Source: Campylobacterota bacterium
Lineage (GTDB): Bacteria; Campylobacterota; Campylobacteria; Campylobacterales; Thiovulaceae
Reading direction: 5' to 3'
Length of the DNA: 64,000 nucleotides
NCBI GenBank assembly: GCA_030152305.1
Contig: JASKOM010000003.1
Coordinates: 159,915-223,914, forward strand
In this document: in pieces, positions 37,436 to 50,717 of the stretch
Layout: every line of letters begins with the position of its first letter
Position numbering within the stretch: the stretch's first letter is position 1
Made by a program: the position numbers and the translations under genes
Notes under the pieces: generated by a model
What the model was told of the DNA's origin: nothing
Database searches by the model: none
What the model saw: only the letters and a program-made list of their open reading frames with translations

Positions 37436-37473
37436 ATTTATAAATTCCTTTCTTTCATTTATTTAAATTAATA

Positions 37474-38634
37474 TTAATCGTTATCTTCGCCTAAAATATC
37501 ATCATCTTTTTCATCTGGAACAAAATCAAATTCACCAGCTGAAGGATCAATTTTAGACATAAGTTTTTCTTCTATATCTTTCATGACATCTTTATTATTA
37601 TCGAGAAATGCTCGAGAATTTTCACGACTGCCACCTAATTTTTTATCTAAATAACTAAAAGTATTTCCTGCTTTAGCAATAAGATCATATTTTATACCGT
37701 AATCAATAAGTTCACCAGTTCGACTAATACCTTTACCAAAAATTATTTCACAATTAACTTCTTTAAAAGGAGGAGCGACTTTATTCTTGACAACTTTAAT
37801 TTTAATTTTATTACCAATAGGTGTTTCTCCTTGTTTTAACGAAGCAATTCGACGAATATCAAGACGAACAGAAGCATAAAACTTAAGAGCATTCCCGCCT
37901 GTTGTTGTTTCGGACGGACCATAGCTCATTCCACCAATTTTTGCTCTAAGTTGATTAATAAAAATTATCGTAACTTGCATTTCATTGAGAATAGAAACAA
38001 TTCTTCGAAGAGATTTGCTCATTAATCTAGCTTGAAGTCCAACTTGAATATCTTCGATATCGCCTTCTATTTCTGCTTTTGGAACTAATGCTGCAACTGA
38101 ATCAACAACTAATAATTTAAAAGCTCCACTTTTTGCAAGAGTTTCGATAATACTTAAAGCTTGTTCGCCGTAATCAGGTTGAGCTAAATATAAACTATTT
38201 ACATTTACTCCAAGCTGTTTTGCATAATGAATATCAACGGCATGTTCAGCATCTATAAATGCACAGTTATAACCTTTTTTTTGAGCTTCGGCAATTGCAT
38301 GAAGTGCTAAAGTTGTTTTTCCTGAACCTTCTGGACCATATATTTCTATAACTCGTCCTTCAGGAAAACCACCGACACCTAAAGCTAAATCAAGTCCAAA
38401 AGAGCCTGTGCTAATAACTGGAATGTGTTCAACTTGATTATCTCCCATTCTAATTAAAACTTGACTACCAAATTTTTTTTCAATTTCTTTAAGAGCAACA
38501 GCAAGAGCTTTGTCTCGTTCTTTTTGTTCTTTTTCAGAATCTTTTTGCTTTTCTTTAGCTTTTTCTGTGTCTATCAAATTAATTTCAATTTTTTTTTCTT
38601 TGTTTTTTTCTTTTGTATTAGTTGAAATTGCCAT
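37474..38634 (-). CDS. recA: Recombinase RecA with charged N-terminal extension
   Basis: RecA forms filaments on single-stranded DNA for recombination and SOS induction. The 386-aa protein has the core from about residue 41 ([16 protein letters not shown]), Walker [10 protein letters not shown] (100-108), [19 protein letters not shown], and [23 protein letters not shown] (L2 loop region). About 34 extra N-terminal residues, rich in Lys and Glu, precede the usual start (E. coli Walker A begins at 66). The ATG at 38634 follows AAGGACT, supporting the long form. Confidence 0.96.
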   Translation of the reverse strand: MAISTNTKEKNKEKKIEINLIDTEKAKEKQKDSEKEQKERDKALAVALKEIEKKFGSQVLIRMGDNQVEHIPVISTGSFGLDLALGVGGFPEGRVIEIYGPEGSGKTTLALHAIAEAQKKGYNCAFIDAEHAVDIHYAKQLGVNVNSLYLAQPDYGEQALSIIETLAKSGAFKLLVVDSVAALVPKAEIEGDIEDIQVGLQARLMSKSLRRIVSILNEMQVTIIFINQLRAKIGGMSYGPSETTTGGNALKFYASVRLDIRRIASLKQGETPIGNKIKIKVVKNKVAPPFKEVNCEIIFGKGISRTGELIDYGIKYDLIAKAGNTFSYLDKKLGGSRENSRAFLDNNKDVMKDIEEKLMSKIDPSAGEFDFVPDEKDDDILGEDND

Positions 38635-38922
38635 TATTAAAATAGTCCTTTTGTCTTAAAAAAGATAAGAAGATGATTGATCTTTTTCTTTTATTGCCAT
38701 TCTACCAAAGATTAAAAATTTTATAGCTTATTAAAAATCGTGAAATTTTATTTATAATTAATGAATATTTTATAAATATAAATAAATAAGTATGTGTGAA
38801 AAAATAATTATTTAAACATTTGATACAATTTTAGATTAAAAGTTTGATAACAGAATTTCATGTATTAAAAACATGGTTCTTTTATTTGAATACATAATAA
38901 ATAAAATAAGGCGGTTATTTAT

Positions 38923-42081
<3,159 letters not shown>

Positions 42082-42085
<4 letters not shown>

Positions 42086-42768
42086 GTATTATTGCAATGA
42101 TTCCAGCAAGAGGTGGAAGCAAAAGAATTCCCAAAAAAAACATAAAACAATTTCATGGAAAGCCAATAATAGCTTATTCTATTGAAGTAGCTAAAAAAAG
42201 TGGCTTATTCGATAGAATCATTGTTTCAACTGATGACGAAGAAATTGCAGAAATTGCAAAAGAATATGGAGCCGAGATACCTTTTTTAAGACCAAAAGAA
42301 TTGTCAAATGATTTTATAGGAACTAAGGCCGTAACAGACCACGCTGTCAATTTTTTATTAAATCAAGGTGAAAAAATAGACTTTATTTGCACAATTTATG
42401 CTACGGCTCCGTTATTACAAGAACAATATTTACAAGATGGGTTTGAAAAATTAAGTAATAGTGATGCTGTATATAGCTTTTCTGTTACATCGATGCCTTT
42501 CCCTATTCAAAGGACTTTTAAAATAAATCACAATAGATGTGAAATGTTTTTTCCAGAAAATTATTCAAAAAGAAGTCAAGATTTAGAAGATGCTTTTCAA
42601 GATGCTGGACAGTTTTATTGGGAAAACTTAAATAAAAAGTCAAAAGAACCATTGTTTGGAAAAGATTCTATACCTATAATATTACCTAGATATTTAGTTC
42701 AAGATATTGATACTTTAGAAGACTGGAAAAGAGCTGAATATATGTATAAGGCTATTTATAAAATATGA
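42082..42768 (+). CDS. pseF: Pseudaminic acid cytidylyltransferase, PseF
   Basis: A 228-aa CMP-sugar synthetase: MIPARGGSKRIPKKNIKQFHGKPIIAYSI (nucleotide-binding, quoted in part), TDDEEIAEIAKEYGAEIPFLRP, and DAFQDAGQFYW near the C-terminus. It activates pseudaminic acid as CMP-Pse for transfer. It overlaps both neighbours by 4 nt. Confidence 0.95.
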
Positions 42769-43649
42769 AAATCCTATTTCGAGCTGATTCTTCTAGTTCA
42801 ATAGGACTTGGTCATATTATGAGAGATTTAGTTTTAGCAAAGCAATTTTCTGATAGTGGTGATGAAATATTTTTTGCAACTCAAGATTTAACGGGAAATA
42901 TAAATTATAAAATTCCGTATAAAGTTGAATTACTACAAGATAATTCTATTGAAGAACTATTAAAAATAATTGATAGATTAAATATTGAAAGAATAATTTT
43001 TGATCATTATAAAATTGATTATTTTTTTGAAAAAGAATTAAAAGATAATAGAAATATTCAAGTTTGGTCATTTGATGACACATATCAAAAACATTACTGC
43101 GATGTATTATATAACCATAATATTTCAGCTAATGCCAAAAAATATCAAGATTTAGTTCCTGATTTTTGCCAAATTAAAGCTGGTTCGAAATACACTTTAA
43201 TCAGAGAAGAGTTTTTTCAAGCTAAAAAGAAATATCGATGGAAACAAAGAACAAAGATAAAAACTATTTTTCTAGCAATGGGCGGAAGTGATACATCTAA
43301 TATGAGTCTTAAAATATTAAAAATATTACCAAAATATTTTAAAATTAATGTTGTTACAACCTCATCAAACAAAAATTTAGAGCAATTAAAAAAATATACT
43401 TTTCTAAATAAACACATTAGTTTATATATAAATAGTAATAAATTGGGAAAAATATTAGGTAGTTCAGATTTTGCAATTGTTACACCAAGTGTAATTTTAC
43501 ATGAAGTAATGTTTATGAAAGTTCCATTTTTATCAATTAAAACAGCAGACAATCAACAAGATATGATGAACTATTTAGAACAAAATAACTTTAGAGTTAT
43601 AGATAAATTTAGTATAGAAATATTAAGGAGGCTTTTATGGAAAATATAG
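42765..43649 (+). CDS. pseG: UDP-2,4-diacetamido-2,4,6-trideoxy-beta-L-altropyranose hydrolase, PseG
   Basis: A 294-aa GT-B-fold hydrolase that removes UDP before PseI acts. Features: FRADSSSSIGLGHIMRDLVLAKQF at the N-terminus (catalytic His in GLGHI), ERIIFDHYKID, TIFLAMGGSDTSN, and TPSVILHEVMFMKVPFLSI. It is full-length but its C-terminus is a little short (ends LLWKI), overlapping the next gene by 13 nt. Confidence 0.93.
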   Translation: MKILFRADSSSSIGLGHIMRDLVLAKQFSDSGDEIFFATQDLTGNINYKIPYKVELLQDNSIEELLKIIDRLNIERIIFDHYKIDYFFEKELKDNRNIQVWSFDDTYQKHYCDVLYNHNISANAKKYQDLVPDFCQIKAGSKYTLIREEFFQAKKKYRWKQRTKIKTIFLAMGGSDTSNMSLKILKILPKYFKINVVTTSSNKNLEQLKKYTFLNKHISLYINSNKLGKILGSSDFAIVTPSVILHEVMFMKVPFLSIKTADNQQDMMNYLEQNNFRVIDKFSIEILRRLLWKI

Positions 43650-44338
43650 TTATTGCAACAATTAAAGAGTGGAACATTAATAATTACTTTAAATTAAAAT
43701 CAAAATATACTTCAAAGTATAATTTTTTTTTAATTACGATGAACGAAGAATTAACTTACGAACTAATTAAAAATTTCAATCCAACATATATTTTTGTTCC
43801 TCATTGGTCTTGGATTATTCCCGAGAATATATATTCTAATTTTGAAACAATTGTATTTCACATGACAGATTTACCTTTTGGTCGTGGAGGAAGTCCATTA
43901 CAAAATTTAATTATTAGAGGTATTGAAAATACAAAGATATCCGCCTTAAAAGTTACTAAGGAGCTAGATGCTGGTGATATATATTTAAAAGAACAGTTTA
44001 ATATTTCTATTGGTAGTGCAGAAGAAATATTTATTAATATGTCAAAATTAATTTTTGAAAGCATGATCCCGCAAATATTAGATAATAATTTAAATGCTGA
44101 AAAGCAGATTGGAGATATAACTGTTTTTAAAAGAAGAAAACAAGAGGAAAGTAATATGCAACTTTACAAAAATAGTTTTTTTAGCATCAATGATATATAT
44201 AATTTCGTTAGAATGCTTGATGCTGATGGTTATCCAAAGGCATTTATAGATATAACTGAAAATTTAAGATTTCAGTTTTCAGAAGTAAATTTAAAAAGTA
44301 ATAAAATAACAGGTAGATTTGAGGTAATAAATATTTGA
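43637..44338 (+). CDS. Sugar N-formyltransferase-like protein (in place of PseH)
   Basis: A 233-aa protein of the formyl-THF-dependent formyltransferase fold: TYIFVPHWSWIIPENIYSNFE, VFHMTDLPFGRGGSPLQNLI with the conserved His-Met-Thr-Asp/Pro region and RGGSPLQ, then ALKVTKELDAGDIYLKEQF. AAGGAGG lies 5 nt before ATG 43637. The pse cluster here has no acetyltransferase PseH, so this enzyme may formylate the PseC amino product and yield an N-formyl pseudaminic acid. That is inference from position; PseJ-type formyltransferases are known to do so in other bacteria. Confidence 0.78.
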   Translation: MENIVIATIKEWNINNYFKLKSKYTSKYNFFLITMNEELTYELIKNFNPTYIFVPHWSWIIPENIYSNFETIVFHMTDLPFGRGGSPLQNLIIRGIENTKISALKVTKELDAGDIYLKEQFNISIGSAEEIFINMSKLIFESMIPQILDNNLNAEKQIGDITVFKRRKQEESNMQLYKNSFFSINDIYNFVRMLDADGYPKAFIDITENLRFQFSEVNLKSNKITGRFEVINI

Positions 44339-45003
44339 ATATTCTTATTATTGTAGCTCATCCAGATGATGAGGTTTTAGGTTGTTTTGGAACTGTTGAA
44401 AAATTAATTAAACAAGGTTATGAAGCATACACTCTTATATTAGGAGAAGGTAAAACTAGTAGAGACGAATATAGAAATCTTAGTAACAAACAAGATGAAA
44501 TATCAGAGTTGCAAAATGAAATTATAAAAGCAAATAATATTATTAGAGTGAAAAAAGTTTTTATTGAAACTTTTCCTGACAATCGTTTTGACGGTGTAGA
44601 GCTTCTTGATATTGTAAAAGTAATTTCTAAGGTTATAAACGATGTTAAACCAGAAATTATTTTTACTCATTTTGAAAATGATTTAAATATTGATCATCAA
44701 ATAACTTATAAAGCAGTTATAACTGCTACTCGACCAATGGACAATTGTTTTGTAAAAGAGATTTATTCATTTGAAATACTGTCTTCAACAGAATGGAATT
44801 ATCCTTTATCATTTTCACCAGATACTTTTTTTGAAATTGAAATCAATAACAAGCAAAAAGCCATGCTGGAATATAAAAGTGAATTACGAGATTTTCCACA
44901 TCCAAGAAGTATAGAAGGAATAGAACTAAATGCAAAATATAATGGGATGCGAGTTGGAAAAAAATATGTTGAAGCTTTTAAAAGTGTAAGAATAATAAAA
45001 TGA
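44335..45003 (+). CDS. PIG-L family deacetylase
   Basis: A 222-aa zinc-dependent deacetylase of the LmbE/PIG-L family: VAHPDDEVLGCFGTVEKL (metal site), a conserved DNRFD region and THFENDLNIDHQITYKA with the third metal His. It likely removes an N-acetyl group from a sugar intermediate. A TTG start at 44335 overlaps the formyltransferase stop by 4 nt. Acting with the formyltransferase, it could swap acetyl for formyl on a sugar (inference). Confidence 0.85.
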   Translation: MNILIIVAHPDDEVLGCFGTVEKLIKQGYEAYTLILGEGKTSRDEYRNLSNKQDEISELQNEIIKANNIIRVKKVFIETFPDNRFDGVELLDIVKVISKVINDVKPEIIFTHFENDLNIDHQITYKAVITATRPMDNCFVKEIYSFEILSSTEWNYPLSFSPDTFFEIEINNKQKAMLEYKSELRDFPHPRSIEGIELNAKYNGMRVGKKYVEAFKSVRIIK

Positions 45004-45015
45004 AGGATAAATAAA

Positions 45016-45795
45016 ATGAGCAAACAAGATAATCTTCTATTTTGGGAAGAACAGGCAAGTAAATATAAAGATAATGTAGCAGCAGTAAATTTTGACAATC
45101 AAGAAGAGAATTTGGAATTTCATTTTTTAAAAAACTTCTTAAAGTCTAATCAAAATATCTGTGATTTGGGATGTGGTAACGGCAGAACCATCTTTAGTAT
45201 GATAGAGCAAGGAATTGATTCCAATTTTTATGGAATAGATATGACTAAGGGGATGATTGATATAGCAAACAAAAAGCTAAAAGAATTAAATTATAAAAAT
45301 GTATCTTTTTATAATTTGAGTGCAACAATAGATAATTTATCCGATCATTTTAATACTCAGTTTGATACCGTATTGTCAAAAAGGCTATTAATTAATATTA
45401 AGGGTGATGGGAAATATAAAGCGATTGACAACATTCATTCACTTTTAAAAGATGGGGGTATCTATATAATGATAGAAAGTTTTATAGAACCATTAAACAG
45501 AATAAATGAAATTAGACACAAACTCAATTTAGCAACAATTCATGTTCATGACTTCAATGAATATCTAACATCAGATTTTATCAATAACATTAAGGATAAG
45601 TTTGTTATTGAGCAAATTGTTGATTTTGAAAGCTTATATTATTTTATATCACGAATATTTAATGCTAAATTATCTGAAGGACAGCCAGACTATAACTCAC
45701 ATCTAAATAAGCTTGCTGTTGAGTTAAGCAAATATTTTAATATAAATATCTCAGGATATTCTCCTCAGTTAATGTACATTTTGAAAAAGATTTAA
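45016..45795 (+). CDS. Class I SAM-dependent methyltransferase
   Basis: The 259-aa protein has motif I ICDLGCGNGRT (about 49-59), FYGIDMTKGMIDIA as motif II, and DTVLSKRLLINI/ LLKDGGIYIMIE later. It resembles small-molecule or sugar methyltransferases, with no clear target. It lies between the PIG-L gene and pseI in the pse cluster and is expected to tailor the same glycan. Confidence 0.8.
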   Translation: MSKQDNLLFWEEQASKYKDNVAAVNFDNQEENLEFHFLKNFLKSNQNICDLGCGNGRTIFSMIEQGIDSNFYGIDMTKGMIDIANKKLKELNYKNVSFYNLSATIDNLSDHFNTQFDTVLSKRLLINIKGDGKYKAIDNIHSLLKDGGIYIMIESFIEPLNRINEIRHKLNLATIHVHDFNEYLTSDFINNIKDKFVIEQIVDFESLYYFISRIFNAKLSEGQPDYNSHLNKLAVELSKYFNINISGYSPQLMYILKKI

Positions 45796-45847
45796 GTTTA
45801 CAAAAAGATTGAATTAAATAAAAATGTTGAATAGAAATATAGATTAA

Positions 45848-46052
45848 AAAAATTGTTCTTTTTCTTTTAGTGATTATTTTAAATTAAATATTGACATTGA
45901 TGAATTATTAAAAGAATTTGGATTTAAATTTAAAAAAGATAGTATATTTCAACAAAATTAATAATATCTACAATATAGATAGCTTAACAACTGATTTAAA
46001 TACTATTATTGATAATTTAGAGTTTAGCAACGAGAAGAGTTGGATAAGCTAA
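45848..46052 (+). pseudogene. Frame-shifted gene remnant between methyltransferase and pseI
   Basis: Two short frames that abut look like parts of one former gene: 45848-45961 (SFSDYFKLNIDIDELLKEFG and on) and 45957-46052 (NNIYNIDSLTTDLNTIIDN). The first has no start and each ends at a stop; joined, they give a helical, charged peptide. I do not recognise the family. It marks decay inside the glycan locus. Confidence 0.35.
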
Positions 46053-46086
46053 TAGGAATTTTAGATTATATTATAGGATATAAAAT

Positions 46087-47112
46087 ATGAAAATAGGGAA
46101 TTTTGATTTACACAAAGATGGAGTTTTTATTATTGCTGAACTCTCTGCAAATCATAATGGAAGTTTGAAAAATGCACTTGATACTATAAAAACAGCAAAA
46201 GAGATAGGTGCAAATGCCATTAAGTTACAAACTTATACCGCAGATACAATGACTTTGAATTCAGATAAAGATGACTTTGTTATTAAGGGTGGCACTCTTT
46301 GGGATGGTAAAACTCTTTATAAATTATATCAAGAAGCTTATACTCCTTGGGAATGGCATAAAGAACTATTTGAATATGCAAGAAATATTGGTATTGATAT
46401 TTTTTCAACACCTTTTGATAAAAGTGCAGTTGATTTTCTAGAACAATTTAATCCAACAGCATATAAAATTGCTTCATTTGAAATAACAGACTATGAGTTA
46501 ATTAGATACACAGCAAGTAAAGGCAAACCTATGATTATATCAACAGGAATAGCTTCAATTGATGAAATTCAAGATGCTGTGGATATTTGTCGTCAAGTTG
46601 GCAATAACGACATAGTTTTATTAAAATGCACAAGCTCATATCCAGCACCTCTTGAAGATGCCAATCTTTTAACTATTCCAAATTTAGCTCAAACTTTTGG
46701 TGTAATTTCTGGTTTTTCAGATCACACACTTGGAATAACAGCTCCTATTGTTGCAACAACACTTGGAGCAAAAGTCATTGAGAAACATTTTATTTTAGAT
46801 AAATCGATTGGTGGTCCAGATGCAGATTTTTCTCTTGATACAAAAGAGTTTAAAGAAATGATTGATGAGGTTCGCAAAACAGAAAAACTTCTTGGAAAAG
46901 TTGATTATTCAATGACCGACAAAAAGAAAAAATCTCGTCAGTTTTCAAGAAGTTTATATGTTGCAAAAAATATAAAAGAGGGTGAATTATTTACAGAAAA
47001 TAATGTTAAAAGTGTTAGACCTGGGTTTGGGATGCATCCAAAATATTTAAAAGATATATTAGGTAAAACGGCTACTAAAGATTATAAATTTGGAGATAAA
47101 TTTTTAAATTGA
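46087..47112 (+). CDS. pseI: Pseudaminic acid synthase, PseI
   Basis: PseI condenses 2,4-diacetamido-2,4,6-trideoxy-L-altrose with PEP to pseudaminic acid. The 341-aa NeuB-like protein has IIAELSANHNGSLKNALDTI, AIKLQTYTADTMT, SFEITDYELIRYTASKGKP and KCTSSYPAPLEDANL in the barrel, plus a C-terminal SAF/antifreeze-like domain (RSLYVAKNIKEGELFTENNV). Sugar-synthase length is normal. Confidence 0.95.
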   Translation: MKIGNFDLHKDGVFIIAELSANHNGSLKNALDTIKTAKEIGANAIKLQTYTADTMTLNSDKDDFVIKGGTLWDGKTLYKLYQEAYTPWEWHKELFEYARNIGIDIFSTPFDKSAVDFLEQFNPTAYKIASFEITDYELIRYTASKGKPMIISTGIASIDEIQDAVDICRQVGNNDIVLLKCTSSYPAPLEDANLLTIPNLAQTFGVISGFSDHTLGITAPIVATTLGAKVIEKHFILDKSIGGPDADFSLDTKEFKEMIDEVRKTEKLLGKVDYSMTDKKKKSRQFSRSLYVAKNIKEGELFTENNVKSVRPGFGMHPKYLKDILGKTATKDYKFGDKFLN

Positions 47113-48677
47113 TTATATCAAAGATCATTAAGTTCGTTAAAAATAATTATTTTTTATCTGACATAGAAAAACAGCTTTATATTAGTTTTTCTATCAAATC
47201 AGATATAAATAATAGTTCAAAAAAATCTGTAACAAAAAAAATACTAGTTCAGACAGTTGAGGATCATTTTTACTTTGGATTATTTGGAGCTATTATTAGC
47301 TCTATGAATAAAGAAAATAATATTTATGTAGAACAATATGTTCCTCGTAATTTAACACTTGGTTCTTCAAAAAATATTTATACAGCTATTAAGTCTTTCA
47401 TTTTTTACAATAAATTTTTTGATCAAAAATGGATAAAGCTTTATAGTGCATATGCAAATAATGTTGCTTATAGACATACACAATTTACTGGCTTAAGAGA
47501 ATTATTATTTTTATTTAAAGCTTATAATATATGGAAAAATATAATAACAAAAGAAGATTTATTAAAACTAAAGATAGACTCTATTTATGCAGGGGATTTA
47601 ATCTATGATTCATATTTAAGATTTAAACCAGCTCCTACAGTTGATATAAAAGATATATATTTGTTAAATATTATATTTCAATCTATTAAAAATATATATC
47701 TTGCTGATCAATATATTAAAAATAAAAAACCAGATATATTAATGAATTCATATTCAACATATATTCAACACGGTATTCCTGTAAGAGTTGCATTAAGTTA
47801 TGGAGTAAAAGTATATACATTTGGTAATTATCAAACATTATTTAAAAAATTATCTTTAACAGATTTTTATCATACAGCATCATTTAGCAAATATAAAACA
47901 GACTTTAGTCTATTAGAAAATCAAGAATTAAAATTAGAACAGGCTAGAACACTTCTTGAGTTAAGATTAAAGGGTAAGATTGATCAATCTGTTTCATATA
48001 TGAAAGAGTCTGCATATGTAATAAAAGATAAATTGGATAATAATTTACAAGGTTCAATTATTTTATTTTTACATGATTTCTTTGATAGTCCGCATGTATA
48101 TGGCTCGATGATATTTAATGATTTTTTAGAGTGGGTTGAAGAAACTATTAAATTTGTAACTAACTCAAATATTGATTTTTATATAAAACCTCATCCAAAT
48201 CAACTACCCGAAAGTAATGATGTCGTTAACGACTTAAAAAATAAATATCCTAATGTAAAATTTATATCTAGCAAAATTACCAATAAGCAACTTGTTGATG
48301 CAGGTATTAGCTTAGGAGTTAGTGTATATGGCACAGTTGCACACGAATTAACATACTTGAATATTCCAGTTATTTTATGTGGCAATAATCCTCATAGTAG
48401 TTATAATTTTTGTTATGAAGCTAAGAACAAGAGTGAATATTTTAATTTCTTAAGAGATTTTAAAGATTTAAAAGTAAGTGATGAGGCTAAAACACAAGTA
48501 GAGTCTTTTGTTTATATGCATAATAAAAATTATTTCAATGAACAGAGCAATATACTGAATAATATAATTCAATTAAGAAAATTTGATCGAATAAATTCTT
48601 ATTCAGAAGCAGAAGAATTTTATAACAAAATGACATCAATAGCAGATTTGATGCAGTCGAAAATGTTATCAAATTAA
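47109..48677 (+). CDS. Glycan-locus protein, GT-B-like putative glycosyltransferase
   Basis: A 522-aa protein with an alpha/beta pattern in the C-terminal half: SIILFLHDFFDSPHVYGSMI (about 317-336), FYIKPHPNQLPESNDVV, and LGVSVYGTVAHELTYLNIPVILCGNNPH. The KPHPN and the GTVAHE-LNIPVI segments are seen in capsule-type polysaccharide transferases. The N-terminal half is poorly conserved. It probably transfers a sugar, possibly pseudaminic acid since it follows pseI (TTG start, 4-nt overlap), but that is inference. Confidence 0.55.
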   Translation: MIISKIIKFVKNNYFLSDIEKQLYISFSIKSDINNSSKKSVTKKILVQTVEDHFYFGLFGAIISSMNKENNIYVEQYVPRNLTLGSSKNIYTAIKSFIFYNKFFDQKWIKLYSAYANNVAYRHTQFTGLRELLFLFKAYNIWKNIITKEDLLKLKIDSIYAGDLIYDSYLRFKPAPTVDIKDIYLLNIIFQSIKNIYLADQYIKNKKPDILMNSYSTYIQHGIPVRVALSYGVKVYTFGNYQTLFKKLSLTDFYHTASFSKYKTDFSLLENQELKLEQARTLLELRLKGKIDQSVSYMKESAYVIKDKLDNNLQGSIILFLHDFFDSPHVYGSMIFNDFLEWVEETIKFVTNSNIDFYIKPHPNQLPESNDVVNDLKNKYPNVKFISSKITNKQLVDAGISLGVSVYGTVAHELTYLNIPVILCGNNPHSSYNFCYEAKNKSEYFNFLRDFKDLKVSDEAKTQVESFVYMHNKNYFNEQSNILNNIIQLRKFDRINSYSEAEEFYNKMTSIADLMQSKMLSN

Positions 48678-48691
48678 GGAGAAATACAACA

Positions 48692-49738
48692 GTGAAGAAA
48701 ATTTTAGTTTTAATTAAACACACAACTAGATTTATAACAGGATATTTGTTGTTCCTATTAACAAATAAGCGGAATGAATTTGGGTATCAAAGCCTAATAA
48801 AACTTTTTACAGAAACACAAGGTAAATCAACTAAACTTATACACTATGTAATAAGCAAGGTTAAAAGTAAATACCAAGTAAATTATCCAGTAGAAAGTCA
48901 ATTGGGTAAATTTTCTTATGAAGATATAAGTCATATTGTCAAAGAAATAGAAACAAACGGATTTTATGTATTTCCAAATAGACTATCAGAAGAAACTTGT
49001 AATAGTTTGATGAAGTTTGCTATGGAAACTGAGGCATTGGTTAGACCTATTGAAAATGATGATAACACAGTAAAAGGTTGGACTAATCGACAAAAAACAA
49101 AAATAGATCGAGAAAAACCTTTAGCTATTCGGTATGATTTTTTAGTAAAAGACTTGTTAGAAAACAGCGAAATACAAGATTTACTTGCTGATTTATCGTT
49201 AATTGCTATTGCTCAAGAATATCTAAATTGCAAACCAAAAAGTGATGTTTTAGGAATGTGGTGGCATACATCTTATTTTAAAGAAGAAAATCCAGATGCT
49301 GCAACAATGTATCATTTTGATATGGATCGTGTTAAATGGTTAAAATTTTTCTTCTATTTAACAGATACAAAAAAAGAAAATGGAGCTCATCAATTTATAT
49401 CGGGTAGTCATAACGGAAATATTCCAAAACAATTTATGAAACGAGGATATTCTCGTTTATCTGAAAAAGAAGTTGAAGATTACTATGGCAAAGAACGGGT
49501 TATTACATATGAAGCACCTAGAGGCACAATTATAGCCGAAGATACATCAGGGTTACATAGAGGATACCCTGTGCAAAAAGGAGATAGACTGTTATTCCAA
49601 ATTCAATATAGTGATTCACTATTTGGAGCTGAACTACATAATACTGTTGTAAATAAAGAAACTCTAAGCTCAAATTTAAGAGATATGATAAGTAAATATC
49701 CTGAAATCTATGAATATTATTTAAAAGATTTAAATTAA
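48692..49738 (+). CDS. Phytanoyl-CoA dioxygenase (PhyH) family protein
   Basis: A 348-aa Fe(II)/2-oxoglutarate dioxygenase. It has the metal pair His-x-Asp in MYHFDMDRVKWLKFFFYL, then GAHQFISGSHNGNIP, and the distal His in DTSGLHRGYPV with the RGTII strand. The first ~65 residues look like a membrane or membrane-associated helix. GTG start 48692 follows AAGGAGA by 9 nt. It may hydroxylate a glycan or lipid component. Its CGA arginine codons match the core genome, unlike pseB-pseG. Confidence 0.82.
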   Translation: MKKILVLIKHTTRFITGYLLFLLTNKRNEFGYQSLIKLFTETQGKSTKLIHYVISKVKSKYQVNYPVESQLGKFSYEDISHIVKEIETNGFYVFPNRLSEETCNSLMKFAMETEALVRPIENDDNTVKGWTNRQKTKIDREKPLAIRYDFLVKDLLENSEIQDLLADLSLIAIAQEYLNCKPKSDVLGMWWHTSYFKEENPDAATMYHFDMDRVKWLKFFFYLTDTKKENGAHQFISGSHNGNIPKQFMKRGYSRLSEKEVEDYYGKERVITYEAPRGTIIAEDTSGLHRGYPVQKGDRLLFQIQYSDSLFGAELHNTVVNKETLSSNLRDMISKYPEIYEYYLKDLN

Positions 49739-49742
49739 GTTT

Positions 49743-50717
49743 ATGCAACTACTAAAAAAAATATTTAGATTAATTACAAAACAGAGCATTTTAAAATACT
49801 TATATTTAAAATATAAATATCAAATCAATATTGGGGAGAATGTTACTATAAATAATAATGGTAGTTTATATCTTGAGAGTAGAGAAATAACCATCTCTGA
49901 TTATAGTGATATTATAATTAATAAATTACTTGAATTAAAATCAAAAGTTTGGATCGGCAAATATGTAGAAATAGGAGCAGATCATATAGTGGTTAACTAT
50001 AATACTAGTGTTCAAAATTACAGTATATTATTAGGTCATATCGAAATAGGTGCAAATTGTTTAATAGGTCAAAATGTATATATATCTTCAGGATACCATT
50101 ATTTCAAAGAAAAACCTTTTTTATTGATTCGAGATCAAGATATGTTAGCAAGGGCTAATGAATTAAAACAATCTATTAAAAAAATTATCATAGAAGATGA
50201 TGTATGGATTGGTAAAAATAGTGTTATAGTAAATGGTGTAACTGTAGGCAAGGGTGCTATTATAGGTGCAAATAGTTTTGTTAATAAAGATGTTCTTCCG
50301 TATACTGTTGTAGCTGGATCTCCTGCTAAAATCATTTCAAAAAGATTAGATTTTGAAAGTTTAATGCCAAGTATATTGTACGGTAATAATGAACAACACT
50401 TTCCATATTTTTATGAAGGTTTTGATTATTCATTACATGTATTTAATATTAATAAATATGTAAAAATTATAAATAAAAAGTTTATACTTGTTGCACACAA
50501 CCAGCTTTTAATGAATTATATTAATTTAGAATTGTATTATATAAATAATATTAATAATCTTATATTTGAATTTAATAATCAGAAAGTAAATATTGCAAAT
50601 TTTAATGTTAAATTTAAACTGTTTGACTTAATGCAAAATAAGTTTATTTTTAGTGTATTAAACTTAGATACTAAAAATGAAATTTTTTTAAAACAGGTAT
50701 ATTTTTCCAATGACTAA
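49743..50717 (+). CDS. Left-handed beta-helix acetyltransferase with C-terminal extension
   Basis: A 324-aa protein with hexapeptide repeats (IEIGANCLIGQNVYIS; IIEDDVWIGKNSVIVNGVTVG; GAIIGANSFVNKDV; TVVAGSPAKIISKR) of the maltose/xenobiotic acetyltransferase type. The extra ~115 C-terminal residues (from about 210) are hydrophobic/Asn-rich and not recognised. It may acetylate a sugar amine; the nearby WecE-like transaminase would supply such an amine. Confidence 0.8.
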   Translation: MQLLKKIFRLITKQSILKYLYLKYKYQINIGENVTINNNGSLYLESREITISDYSDIIINKLLELKSKVWIGKYVEIGADHIVVNYNTSVQNYSILLGHIEIGANCLIGQNVYISSGYHYFKEKPFLLIRDQDMLARANELKQSIKKIIIEDDVWIGKNSVIVNGVTVGKGAIIGANSFVNKDVLPYTVVAGSPAKIISKRLDFESLMPSILYGNNEQHFPYFYEGFDYSLHVFNINKYVKIINKKFILVAHNQLLMNYINLELYYINNINNLIFEFNNQKVNIANFNVKFKLFDLMQNKFIFSVLNLDTKNEIFLKQVYFSND

